From NCBI GenBank assembly GCA_024305405.1, contig JAKNDB010000092.1:1333501-1397500 (forward strand): a DNA stretch of 64,000 bases, written 5' to 3'. Under the pieces are notes generated by a model, which had not been told where the DNA came from, did no database searches, and saw nothing but the letters and a program-made list of their open reading frames with translations. Numbering within the stretch: position 1 is the first letter of the stretch; the number at the start of each line of letters is the position of its first letter. Below are positions 39,616 through 53,193 of this stretch, one piece after another. The translations under genes were made by a program, and so were the position numbers. This stretch comes from Dirofilaria immitis. Lineage: Eukaryota > Nematoda > Chromadorea > Rhabditida > Onchocercidae.

Positions 39616-42218
39616 TCATGTCGTTGAATGCGTTGAAAGGTTTTGAAGAAAAGTGCAGGAATTATCTTTCAAATTTTCAAGTTCAACTAGACTTTTTAAA
39701 GTAAAACAGATAGATATGTGAGTGCAGAGATAGGTAAATTATCGATCGATTTATCTAAAATTTTTTATTTTAAGTTGTCTGCTTTGTTACATTTCACGAA
39801 ATGTTTTCAGTCGATTTAATCCATATAATCAAATAAAGGAGCTTTGAAGATAAGAAAGATTACGGGTGATACTTATATTTCTCCAGAAAGAAGAAAGATA
39901 CAATTGAGAAAATATTCGAGATCGAATTTCAGTCGATGTCAACGAAATTTCATTGCAGGCTGTTAAAAAAAATTATCCTTGCGCTTTTGTTATTATATGC
40001 TGAATAAATAGGATTAAGAATTATTATTCTTACCTTTAGCTATTGCATTAATTAATTAAGCACTGACTGTTACACAACTTCTTGCAAATTTTATCCTAAA
40101 GGAAGTTTCATGCAACACTTAACTGATATATTTTTCATAATGCTTTTATTTTTAATACAAATATAATGTGATGAAAATGAAAACTATAAATGATAAGACA
40201 GAGCACAAACAAGTCATTCTTTGAATGATAAGTATAATGATAGTAGAGAATATGAAAATCAATTATAGAAATAGATTCTAACAAGAAAACTTGATATTAG
40301 CCAAACAGATTTCAAACACATCCAAAAAAGTTATATGGTTCATCTGAATTTGTAGCTCATTTATATATTCCGATTTAGTTCAAATAATTCCTTCAAATTC
40401 CATTTGAATATGTGATATGAAATCCAATTTCGAAACTAATTTTCTGCATTTCTTATCTTACAGCTTTCATTAAAGCAAGACATCTTTATTGCATACTTCT
40501 CGATTAAATATAGCAAAATTGAAAAAGTGTTTTTTCTTTTTAAAAAAAAACCGAATGATTGGATACAAATTGAAGAAAGCAGTAATTTGGACTACAAAGG
40601 TGTACACAACAATACAAAACAGTGAAGAATGGAGATCAAACATACAAATTTATTACAACTACAATGATATAAAAAATTGAACAATGGCATCTCTTTTGAG
40701 ATACAGCGATTTTAGAAATTTTAGAATTCAAAATTTAAATGTGAGCTGCAAATCGAAAAATTTATCGATACATTTTAATCACAATATTTAATAATTTTTG
40801 TAATTTTTACCTGCTATTGAGAATTTAAACAATTTCTGAGCCATTTTCGGAAAAATCTATTCCAGCGCTTCTGATTCATATTTCAACAGTTGTTTTAATA
40901 ACGATTAGTAATCAAAGCCAGATAACATAATAATGAATATAACACATAGTGATATCCAAAATAGATGATGATTATAAATTTTAAGATCTTAATGATAACC
41001 TTTGAACACATGTTTCGAAAAAAATTTTACAGATTTTGACATTGAAGTTGATAGTAATTTTCTATTTGATTTTTTTATTCGATTAAAATTTATTTGTCTT
41101 CTGCCGAATCTTATATCAATCTTATTATCAACGAATTTTTAAATGATTAAATTTTTTTCGAAACTTTTATGATGCATTTGTTTGATAAATAGAATCTTTT
41201 TTTCACATATTAGCAGCATACATTGACTGTCATTACCCATGAAATTTAAACTAAAAATCAAAAAGAAATTATTGTAATGAATTATTAGATATTCGAATTC
41301 TTATACACTTTTACAATACATTCAAATTTGTCTTATCTTTTGATAAATCTCATTTACTCTTCAATGTTATTTTTTCACTATTCCGATACATAAAATTGTT
41401 TCAATATTAAAATATGAATTTCGATTAGCGTATAAGATTAATAATCTGAGCATGAATAGCACAATATGTTAAATAAATGTTTGACCATTTACGCAACTAT
41501 CATAAAGCATCTCGTTAATTTTTTTATGCTTTTAATGAGGGAATATGATTGAAATAATGCAAAAATTTAACCCACTTCTTTTATTACTTTCATTGAAACC
41601 TTTTAAACGAGAAGCTTCTAAAAGAATAGCGATAATTGTATAATTATATGAAATCTAGCAGAATTCACTCCAATTCCAAATACAATATGCACATTTTATC
41701 GTTATTACTAATTAATTGTTTCAGTTAAAATCGATTTAAAGTTTGGTTTAGAAAAAGCCTTTCAAGCCTTTCGAAGTTTGGTTTAGAAAAAGCCCTTTCA
41801 ATTAAAATATTTCAATCAGAAATAATTTATGATATTACAATCAGAAATTTGACATATTTTTTGAGCTAGCAGCTAACAAATGTTTACTTCAACGACTTTT
41901 CCAACGTCTCATTTTTTGTTCAAACAAATATTTTCAATTGAAATGCATAATCTAATATGAAATAATTATAGTGATACAAGAACAAGACGATGATAAGGTA
42001 GTATGAAAGAAGGCGAAAAATATAAAAGTGAAAGTGTAAGTAATATAAACAGTATAAAGGCAAGATTTAAAGGGCAGTTTTTTTTAATCAAATTACTGAC
42101 GAGGTGATGCAGATATAGTAGCAGTGACATGTTCATGCTGATATTTAAATTATAAATTATTCTATTGTCCATAAACATCTCTCTATTTGTAGTTGTTAGA
42201 AAGATATTGCTTCGATAT
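39616..42218. other. Intergenic, no gene supported
   Basis: About 2.6 kb, very AT-rich, with only short low-complexity frames (40489-40680 plus, 41966-42178 minus). It contains the imperfect tandem duplication at 41739-41801. The right end is the 3' region of the PAX-like gene. Confidence 0.55.
41739..41801. repeat. Imperfect tandem duplication
   Basis: The segment beginning AAGTTTGGTTTAGAAAAAGC occurs at 41739 and again at 41774; each copy is about 27 bases and they differ by one C. Confidence 0.85.
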
Positions 42219-45200
42219 TCAGATCGGTTTCCTCCTCTTCTTCATATCCAACTTTGTCCTCAATATGCTGAAAGTATTTTTTTTCATTTGTTTATTCTTT
42301 GTATAGGTATGGTAATCACTATACCAAAGTTTTAAGAATAACTTTAATTACAGCATTTTGAAATGCAGCAACTTTTAATCATGAGATTTTAAAGTTTCTC
42401 ATGATAATTGTGCTTATTTGATGCTCAGTTCACAAGAATGTTTAAAGAAATTTTTGAAAATAAGTTTACTGATTAATTGATGATCGCGATGGAGCATTTT
42501 CTCGACTACAAATGCCATCAGCAATCAATTGTTCTCGAATTTCCGCCTGTCGACTCATACCCAACCTCATCCTATAGTCCCGAATGGCAGCCACTAATGG
42601 TGATTCGGTTCGACCTTCTTTAGCATCTTTTGGCTTTACTGATCCTGTCGTCCTGTATCTGGAAAGGAAAAAAATAGAGAAAATTTTGAAATCAAAAAAT
42701 AGATCTGGCATACATTACATTGAAGTTTAAAAACTGAGACAAAATTAAAAGTAATTCCGTTATTAGATTCTCAGATAGATTGTCATCTTCATTCGTGATT
42801 TTCATATCAAGTCTCTTACAAATCATCATGAAGTACAAAAAAACAAAAGCACCGATTTAAAATTTTCGATACACAACTATGTGTAATGCAAAGGCGCTTC
42901 GATATATCACAAATTTTCCATCCACTCTTGTAAAGACTGACAATTTGTTCTCGTTCACTCATTGATAAAGGTAATCCGGGACTATAAATACGACCGAGCT
43001 GATTTGTTCCTGAAAATGTAATTATTTATAATAAAAATTTTTAAAACTAAAATTTATTTGGATTGAAAAAAATGCGAAATATGTTTACTGTTGATAATTA
43101 CAATTTTAAGAGTTCATTTCTTCTTAGCTTTTGATATAATGAACTCTTATGATCGAGATCTCTATATTTGTTTTCAAATTGCAGCAAAAAGATTTGCAAC
43201 AATTGAATTTGATATATAAAAGATTTTTTTTCGAAATAAAAATAGATTTGGTATATATTGCATTGAGGTTTAAAAACTGAGACAAGATTAAGAGTAATTC
43301 CGTCATTTAATTTTCAGATAGGGTATCATCTTCATGATTTCATATCAAGTTTTTTACAAATCATCATGAAGTACAAAAATCATGAAGTACTTTTCATACC
43401 TGAACTACGGCTGGGACATGAACTGACGGATTCACGACGTTGTTCTGACTCACTAGATGATCGATAATCATTTGATTCCGATGATGTCGAAGAAGGTGGA
43501 CTATCAGCAAAAGAACCACCATCAGAGAGATCATCCGGTGATGAAACGAATCTCGACCACCAAATGCTAAATCATCGATTGGCGGTAAACGCTCTAAATG
43601 ACGACTGATTGTTTTTTCTTCGCCCTACAAATAAATGGATATTTTTCATTGAGAAAGTAGTGCTTATAAGGTATAACATTAGGTATTAATTCATTTGATT
43701 TATTCGATTGCTTAACATTATCATATTAGTTGCAAACGATTTTCATTTGCATAAATCCATTTGCTAATTTCCTTTCTATTTAATTTCTCTTTATTGATTT
43801 ATTTATTGATCTGACAAAGCATTTACTTATTTATCTACTAATTTTATATTCGGTTAGTAAATGATCCGATTAATTTCACATCAATTATTTCATTGTTCTT
43901 TTCCTTAGCACCTCTTTTATTGATCATTGATTAAATTTTAAAAGATTACTTTGATTGAACTTAAAAATACTTTCATGTGGAAAATTAAAAAAAAGTAATA
44001 TTCCGATGAATGAAGAGGAAAAATTAAGATAAAACAAATTTTCTTTTTTTTTAATTTTTCTATGACTATTCAATCATAATTATTGTTTATTAGATTATTT
44101 CTGATGCTTCATGCCATGTTTTAAAGTTTCTGAAATTATCCTTTCAAAAAAATATTTTTCGATTATGATGTTTTCATTAATGATCATTTTAGAACAGGAA
44201 ATAAGAAAATTAGTGACAAAGAAAAAAATTGAGCAGTCAAAAATAGTGATAAATGCTGGAATGATGATAAAAATTCATATAATGAACAATTTTTTCAACA
44301 TCAATAAAATTTATAACTCTTCAAACTGATACTTTTATCTAAATAGTAGTTTGAAAAAATACAACTGATATATTCTATTTTTGATATAATGAATGTTTTT
44401 TGAATATTCAATGTTTCATTTTTCAGTACTTTTTAGTGAAAATGACAGTTTCTATTCCATGTGTGAATCTGCATGATGCTGAATAAGTTCTGCATGTAAA
44501 AATCTATAGTTAAAATAAATTTTCTTCAAATCAAAGCAGCGATTATAATATTTTTCATTTTGATCTTTTATCAGTTATTATGTTTACTTAACTAAATAGA
44601 CGAAGGGATATGATGAGAGTGAGGACAATATTTTGACTTGTTTTAGAGTATTTAAAATCAGATCATCTAAGCTTCGGATGATTCCTCTTCTTTGGTTGAA
44701 ATTATTTCCTTTGATCTACTTAATTCTTAGTTTCTATTAATTCATGCAAAAATTATGCAAAATTTCAATATTTCTCACTTCGATTGAATGATAAGATGAA
44801 AAAGAAAGGACAAGCAAATATATATATATATAGTAGCATGATTATTTATCAGTGCTGCTACCAACCGATACTACTGATTTTGTAATCTCTGCAATAAAAA
44901 GAAAAAAAATGAAGAAAAACGTTGAAATAAAATGAGAGTTAATAATAAGAAAGGAAATAAATTCTTTTTACACTATAAAAGGAATAAAAGAGATGGATAA
45001 GAGCAGTAATATGGTAAGAGCAAGATAAATGACATGAAAATTGGCTCATCGACGATCATTAAAAAAAAAAAAACTGCAAGAGTTACTTTTTGAAGGAAAC
45101 TTGACATTAGCAATTGCTATTGCAATCGAACCACACCCTAATCAAAATTTCTTCATCTATCTGTGTATTTTGCAGAGATAGAAAAAAGAAACTTGAATAA

Positions 45201-45963
45201 CGCTGACCTATGATATATGCATTCGAATCGAACATTACGCATGTAAAGTGTAATATTTTATGCTGCAATTTTCCATCAATTAAATTAGCAGCAAAACAAC
45301 CGCTAAACTTTTTCAATCTACTCGTTAAATTATCAGCGCTTCTAAATCATTCATATATGTCAGTAGCAAGATCTCTTTTCTGAAAATAACGTGACCCAAA
45401 CTATCAATATCAATTTCATCCAGCAATTGTTCATCCGAATATTAATTATTTGTAATCATTCGAGATAAACACCTAACATCATAAGCCAATAATTTGAAAA
45501 TATTTTTTCATTTCTTTGTTTTATTTCTCATATCTATTCCCTTATTCGCTTAATTATGTATTCATTATGTTCATTTAGCCATCTCCTGATTTATCCATTT
45601 ACTCATAATTTAACTATTACTTTGTTCAGTGACGAATTGTTTTCTTATTTTTTACTCTCTTTTCCTTTCGTCTTTTACTTATTTATTTGCAGTCTATTTA
45701 ATCACTTGTCTCAATTGATAACAAGTAATTTATTATTATTCATTTTTTATTTTATAAAATGACTTTTAAATTCTCGTTGAAATCCTTTCAAATTTTTCAT
45801 TATATTTTATAATAAGTACTAAAATAACAAATAAAGAATTGTTCTGAGAAAATGAAAAAATTGATCAACTAACATAAAGCCAAGCGTAGAAATCCCGTTC
45901 TAATGTTTCAGGTGTCGATGTATCAATCACGAAATTCCTTTCGCCAACCAAATCCGCCATCAT
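42219..45963 (-). CDS. Paired-domain (PAX-like) transcription factor without homeodomain
   Basis: Predicted nuclear DNA-binding regulator. Exons in transcript order: 45963-45874, 43624-43400, 43009-42853, 42658-42470, 42267-42219; about 236 aa. The start ATGATG at 45963 follows TATATAG by a few bases, so it may be trans-spliced. The N-terminal about 105 residues are acidic and serine-rich (ESNDYRSSSESEQRRESVSS). The PAI subdomain has TNQLGRIYSPGLPLSMSERE, ICDISKRLCITHSCVSKILN and RYRTTGSVKPKD. The RED subdomain has VAAIRDYRMRLGMSRQ, IREQLIADGICSRENAPSRS and SSINHILRTKL. The protein ends ten residues later in a basic tail, MKKRRKPI. No octapeptide or homeodomain exon was found. Oddities: exon 2 is one base short for phase near 43548-43564; the PAI start is diverged (LGRIYSPG where LGG-x-FVNG is usual); both introns around the 43009-42853 exon carry copies of one repeat. 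The subfamily cannot be assigned by eye. Confidence 0.88.
42688..42840. repeat. Intronic duplicated block, copy A
   Basis: About 150 bases in the intron after the first paired-domain exon of the PAX-like gene. It matches copy B at 43233-43378 in the same orientation over nearly its full length. Shared stretches include TTTAAAAACTGAGACAA, AGTAATTCCGT and ACAAATCATCATGAAGTACA. Confidence 0.9.
43233..43378. repeat. Intronic duplicated block, copy B
   Basis: Paralogue of copy A, in the intron before the same exon. Short gaps and scattered substitutions separate the two. Copy B is followed by a second ATCATGAAGTAC at 43379-43390. Confidence 0.9.
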
Positions 45964-46548
45964 CTCCCTATATAAAAGAAACTTACAGGAAAAAAAATTA
46001 TTTTTTAGAGATGTGATTTATTTCGCAATATACATGTTGACAAATTATGAGCTGATATTTATTACTGAATTTTCGGCGATATCGACTCATCAACAATGCC
46101 ATAATTTTTGTCAGTTAATTTTCTGAGTGTAAGGTTTCATTTATTTATTACTAAAAATGTCTTCTGTCATTTCACTATCATTTCCTAACCTGATTAATTT
46201 CTTAGAATCATAGAAGAACAAGAGACGATTGATATTGCTATTAATGTGTTTTTTTTTAATTTTTCTAGTGATAATTATTCTCCAATGACATAATTTAAGA
46301 AATGAGAAACTTAGAAACTGTTACACGCAAACATTAGCGAAGCGATTGTAACATTTGTTTATAAAACATTGAAAGAAGAATTGTATTCAGGAATAGCAAA
46401 GTTATGACTCTAATAATTTTTATATGAGTTAAAAATTCGAAAAGAAATCTATAAAATAGTGGCAGAAGAAATTTAAAATTTTTTATTCATGCTAATCTAA
46501 TGGTTTCATACAACCATAGAAATAAATTATATTAAGAGATTTAAAAAA

Positions 46549-46577
46549 ACACACACACATACACACACACACACACA
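46549..46577. repeat. (CA)n microsatellite
   Basis: ACACAC run of about 28 bases interrupted by one T at 46560. Confidence 0.95.
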
Positions 46578-47467
46578 TTAATAGCATAATCTTTTACGAT
46601 GAAATATCCAAGATTAGTCAAATTTCAATAAGGTAAAAAAGTATTTTAGCAAAGAATTAAAAATGTATTACAAATTATTTTAACATAATTCGCATGAAAA
46701 TATTTGATAAAATTCAGTAAAACGTTGATAGAAACAAGAAATTAACTAATCGAATGAAGATGCAACTTAAGAATAGTAAAATTAAACAATTAATATATAA
46801 TTTGTTTTATGGCATTTCGTTTTTATTTAAATCTAGCAAAATAAATACTAATACTAATCATTCATAGCTAATTTCCCATATCTTTAACCTGATGCAAGAT
46901 TTATTTCAATTCAAATTAAATTTAAATTTTAATAACATGATAGTGTCATATATGAAAACTGAACAGTTTATCATAATTTAAAACATAATTGATTAAGTTT
47001 ACAAATTCAATTCCATCGGTATACCTATATTTATATTTATACTTCCAACCCATTGGCTTGTCTCTTTAATTGAAATAAATAGTTTAAAATATACGCCAAC
47101 AGTAGAAGGAAGCAACGAATTCAACTAATTCTTACATCAAACTAATAATCTGTCAATAACATATAAAAATATAAAAAGCGGCCAACGGTATTTCCAGAAT
47201 TTTTTAGAATAATGAAGCTTGTTATCATCATTGCCATTACACCGTTAACGATTAGAGCAATTTGAGGCACTCTTCCCGCCTTTCCTAAACTTTAACAATT
47301 TTCTTCTGTTTTCCATTGCCCATCCTATGCAATCAGAAGATTTTAAAAAAGTGAAAAAGTTAAAAAAAAATGTGTCATCGCAGAAACGAAAGTGATAGAA
47401 GAAAGAGTATGTATGAAAGAGAACACTAACATTCTAAACGATGTCTTCAGTAACAGTACTAGTTGTA

Positions 47468-47715
47468 CTACTGGTTGTTTAAAAATACTTGTTGGTGTAC
47501 GGATGCTCCACATTGATTCCCTTCATCTGGAAATTCAACTGAAGTGAAAGATACCGGGAAAGAAATGGGCAAAATGAAGAATGTAAAATTTATAACATCG
47601 CTGACAGCAACAGCAATGATAACGATGACTGTCGTAAAATTTTCCTTCCTATGGTTTAATGAAATTTAAGAAAAACTGATTTACCTGGTCCGGATGAGTT
47701 AATGTTAGTCAATTG
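47468..47715 (-). other. Two linked exon candidates, unidentified
   Basis: A 31-nt block (47715-47685) after TTTGAG reads LTNINSSGP and ends at a good donor (CCAG then GTAAAT). A block at 47526-47468 after TTTCCAG continues in phase as DEGNQCGASVHQQVFLNNQ and stops. The composition is coding-like, but the product is not recognised and no upstream exons were found. Confidence 0.2.
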
Positions 47716-50700
47716 CTCAAATTTTTATGAAACTATGATGTTGCTCTTTAAAGGATAAAAATAATACATTTTAACTATTAAAAGGAAAGGATGAAACAGA
47801 AGGCAGAAATAAGCACTGTTTTTTCCGTAGAATCATTTGAATATTGTGGCGACAACATCAGAAATGTAATTTCGTTTTAGAAAAATGAGAAAGGACGAAG
47901 AAATTGAATTTGTAAAAATTGGATTGGATGAGAATTAAAGAAAGCAAAAATGACTTAATGGAATAGGTGGTTTTTCATGTCTTTTTTTTTACGTGTATAT
48001 TAGTTCACATTAAATAGTAATAACAATTTATCGAATTTTTAAATTGCTGAATAATTTCAATTTTTAATATTAAAAACTACGAATTCTCTCATGACCGTTG
48101 TAAAGATGACCATAGGGTGATTCATAAAATTTAAGAAATGAGAAATAGGCAGAAATTCTAAAATAACCTGTTTTCAACTCTTCATATTTATTGTTCTTAC
48201 TATTCTTCGCTTATATTAACTTTTAGCAGTTCAATTTTAATAGTGGTAATTTTTCTTAAATAGCTCAAACAAATATATACGATATTAGAATGTGTGATTT
48301 TGCTCGCATTTGCAAAAATTTTTATTATATTATTTACTAATTATTTTATTTAGATTTATTGTTGGTTATTTATTTTTTCGTTTTTAATAGCAGAAAATCT
48401 AATAATTTGAATACTTTAATTAATGAATTAAATGATGGAGAAACAGAGAAACGGATAAAATTGCTGATTAAATAGTAAAATAATTGAAATGAATATAGAA
48501 ATAGAATTATATCTTAATAAGAAAAAGGAAAATATTTCAAACAAATGCCAATAACAATAATAATTCTTTATTGTTAAAGATAATCTAAGGAGATCTAATT
48601 TAATTCCATCAGTAACTTCGAATCATCTGGATCTTGTTCTCTCTTTTTTTTTTTATTGACAGCAATGACAGCAACATTTTTGAGTTTTGAGACCTAAAAA
48701 CTTTTATTTTATAATGTGCATCGATGATATCATTCTTGCCGGATTGTTATAATCTTTGCACACTTCAAGTTGCAGTTTTGGAAACTCATCGTTCAATGCT
48801 TAATTTAAGATATGAAGCATAATGAGGCATTACAAAAATTATTAATAATATTGGTGACTGTAAAAATCGAAGGAACAGAACAAAAAATATTTTTCAAGAA
48901 TAGATATTCATTTATTTAATTCTAGAAAAACAAGGAAATTAATTTTATATTCTATTCAGTCTTCATATTTATATCGAATACTCATTATAATTCAACCTAT
49001 TGATTTTCTTCTCAGAAGTTAACTGACTTACTGTTTTCAATTTTATTGATCCGATACTTTCTAAGAGATGTCATTAGTTATATAAAAGCAATTTTCGCAC
49101 TACTAAATTAGTCCTATAATTAATCTTTTTTCTTATATTTAATATATATATATATATCTAATCAAATAAAATTTGATTTTATCGATAGTAGGATTGCGAT
49201 CTTGGAAAGAAAGAAATGATAGAATGGCAGTCGAATGGCTAAGCAAAATAATTATCCGCAATTACTGATTAATGAAGAAAGCCTTATCGTAATTATTTAA
49301 ATATATCATTCATAAGAAAATGATACTTTAAAGAGAACGAGTGGTAAAAGATAGAATTAAAATTATTTATGTATTTTTTAAAGAATTTTTAAATCATAAA
49401 AGTGAGAACGATGTTATAAGCAAATAGCAAAATCAATCAGACAGGTAAGCAAAAAGCAATCCTTGTTAAAATAAAGAAATTGAACGATATATTAATTATT
49501 TAAACTAACTGGTTTCCAAGGGAAAATTGATGAATTCGTTTTCCCTAAAAAATAAAACGGATAATAAAACAATTTCTTTTTGGCTTACTTTTTAGTCCAA
49601 GTCAAACAAAATTGGAAAATGTAACTATTGCGATAACAAGTAATCGAAACATTTTAAATCAAAACTTAATTGTAATTGGCAAAGAAATGAGTTCTGCATG
49701 AATAGAAAGAAAAAATGCTCGAAAAAGGAAAAATAAAAATCGTTAGGTGCATCGAAACAAATTTCCTTCCCATGACATTTTTACAAGATACAGATTCGGT
49801 ATTATTTTGCATATATAAACTAAATTATAATCTTTCACACTATAAGCACTATATATTTATTTTTTGCATATTTAATAAAACTTTTGTCCGTCCAGCGCGA
49901 TACTTAACTCATGATGATTAGATAAATATAAAACGAGATCTTAAGACCATAGCTGGATATTCGAAAAGTATCTATTGAAAATTTCAATTATCAATTAAAT
50001 GGTTTGAAATAATTATGGATATTAATCTTTATTAAGGTGATTTAATAATAATGGAAGCAATTTGATTTATCGAAATAATCCATCAATTTTATTAAAAAGA
50101 AGTCATAAAGATATCTTACTAAATTTCCGAGCTCCATCGATAATTCCGCTCCTAAAAATTTCCAACTGTTTGATTAAAAATAAGGTTCATGCCGTATTTT
50201 GCGTTAGAACTATAAGCACTGAAAATGAATTTCTAATCTTCTATGATTGATATTATCTGATATTAAACAACAGAGAAGAATTTAAAATGAAAAAGAGGAA
50301 GGGTCAAAGGTATGATAGCCAACGATTGTTGAAATGAGATGATGAAGATTATCAACTTATTTTATGATTGCTGATAAATAATAAAGCAAATCGATGGAGG
50401 GAAGTAAATAATTTAATAGAGAATGAGAAAGTTCTGTGAAACATTCAATTAACTAAGAATCAGATTGCTTCTATGGCATCCAATGGCTTAGAAGAGTGGC
50501 TGAATATGAATTAAGATAGCATTTCATTTTAAAATTCTTTCAAGCTCAAGTTTTGCTAAAATGAATGAAATTAAGAGAAATGGATGCATGATGGAGAAAC
50601 TTGGAGAATATTTAGACAATCAGCTGCATTTAGGAGTGATGATGCTGTTGGCATTAATCGCGATAATTATATAAGATAAAATAAGACAAGCGTTTCTGAT

Positions 50701-53113
50701 AAAAGTAAAGGAGGAAAAAGAGAGAAGAGATTGACGGAGAATAACTTATAACTGGTTCTTGCCTCCTATATTCTTGATGTCATCTCCACTTTCATACCAT
50801 ATACTAAGTTGATATATTCCTTATCATTCATCTGACCATTCGTCGGAATGAATTTATTGCTATCTATTTATTATTAAGTTTAACAAACAAAAGGTTTGAT
50901 AAATTATGAATTTAAAATTTTAGAGCATTAATCCGTAAAAGAAATGACTTCTATAAATCTTGGCGACAAATTTATCGCAAAAAGAATGGAAAATATTAGA
51001 GAGATTATTAAAAATATGAGATATTAGTTTCAGAAAGTTTTCAACATCGAGAAGCGATTGAATCGATAGAAAATAAGCGATAGATTTACTATTTATTAAT
51101 GTTTGTATGAATATATAAGATCTTTAACAATTTTGTCGTAAGCATATATCATGAGAGTTTGCAATCAATTTTAAAGCATATCATTAGTTTTTATTTGTTG
51201 TTATCATCATTTTCTCATGCATCATCTTTTCTTCTTTTTCTTAATGAAATTACAAGATGAAGGTAAGAGCATAAGAAAGCAATTTAAACTTTTCGAAATG
51301 CTACGAATTAGCAAGCAAACGATATGTATGAAACTTGATTGGATTGATAAGACAAATGTTCTGCTTATATACTTCACGTCAAGTTTTGGCCAAAAGTTAA
51401 AACTTTCTAAAAATTGTGATATGAAGCAGAAAATTAAAATTGATTTCTTCTATATATTTTGAAACAATGCAAAAATCCGATTTTCTCTTTATTTACATTT
51501 ATGCAAGCCATCAGCAATATTAGTTCTTTTAAAAATTGGAAGTGGATAGGTTTAGCACAGATTTGAACATTTTCAGTTGCAGTAATTGAACCAGCGATTA
51601 TCAGTTAATCAGGATTTATGCACATGTCTCGCTTGAATTTATCCTAGCAATAAGAAGTGAATTCTTTTATTTAATCACAGAAGGACGCAATTTCAGAAGT
51701 GTTTCAGAATAGAATATATCCAGATATACAGATTTGAATAAATATATTTAATATAAATTTTAAAATGCGCAATGAAAGAATAAGTTACTTTAAAAATTGT
51801 AATTATTATGCAATATACTGCCTTCATTTTTCGAATCATTTTCATTCATGCAATAAAAGTTAATAAATTATTTCGATGAATCTGATGGAGTGAGTCAAAA
51901 TATCGGCATCATTTTAATTTTGGACACAAATGATTCCATTTGTTGAGATGAATCAGAAATGTGCAGTGTTGTTTGCTTGTAATGATATATGAATTAAGGT
52001 TTATTAAGAAGATTATATATTTCATGTTTGAATATGCTATATAAATTACAGCGGCCTTTCTGTTTTGTCATTTATCATTTTAATTAAACTATTTATCATG
52101 GCATTTTATTAAGTCATTAAAATTAATTAAAATTATTCCATCAGTTTGTTCAAATTTTTTTGTAATTAATTAGTCTTTCGTTATTTTTATACTAACATAC
52201 ATCAAAGAAGAACAATAAAAAATTAATTCGATTAGGAAAAATTCAATTTTTGTTCCAGAAAGTGATAAACAGTATATGATCAAGGTAATTATATAATTAA
52301 CGAAGGCAAGACAGATAAATTATAATTGTTTAGATTTAAATAATGAGATAAATATATAGATTGTGCCATTATGGAACTAAATATTATTACTTGTCCAGTT
52401 CAATTCAGTTCAACCTAATGATAATATTTTTTAATCTTCTAACTAAGCTGAAATAATATTTTAGATAGTATATTTGATCTACATATTTCTTAGTATTATT
52501 ATATGATCTTTTTGGAAGAGATTTAAAACGTGAACTATTAAATTGATTGTTTAAAATTATCCATTAGGATCTGTAACTATTTGTGGCTAATCTTAGATCT
52601 AAAAATATGCCTCATTATACTGCGATATTTTCAGCATTATCGTTCTAACTCTACAACGAGGAATCAGAAATTCAAACTATTTTTCAAGACCAGCAGAGAC
52701 TAATAATCGCGAAATAATTTAGAAGGACATTTCAGATTTCTGATTTGCAAAAATTAATAATATATTTTCAAAAAAAGACATTTTTTTATTTGAGTGTTTC
52801 AGACTAGAAGTATAAAAGAGATAAGTTCGGGATACATTAAAATAAATGAGAAAATCTTGGATTCTCAAATGATGTTTAAAATTATGTGTTTAGCTATTGT
52901 GTGCAAAATGAACTGAAATTAAATTAATTCAGGATTCACCATAGAGAAAATTCGAAACCAAATAAAATCAATAAAACGAAAATTTGTGTAAATAATTTCT
53001 TAGTTGAACGAATTAAATAAATGCGAAAACTAGATCTCAATTATTAATGAACCAATATCCTGGAATGATGGCAAATTCGGCCGAATTGCCGGAGATCCGG
53101 GAGTAACCTACCG

Positions 53114-53193
53114 TTTCCTTTCCTTCCGATAATTCTATCTCTTTTATTGAGAAATGAACTGAATTTGTCTTTCACAATTTTGTTATCTGCAGT
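53114..53193 (-). other. Internal exon candidate, unidentified
   Basis: Within an 84-codon minus-strand frame, a block is bounded by an acceptor (TTTTTCACTGCAG) and a donor (AACG then GTAGGT). It reads KIVKDKFSSFLNKRDRIIGR. No family recognised and no partner exons. Confidence 0.18.
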
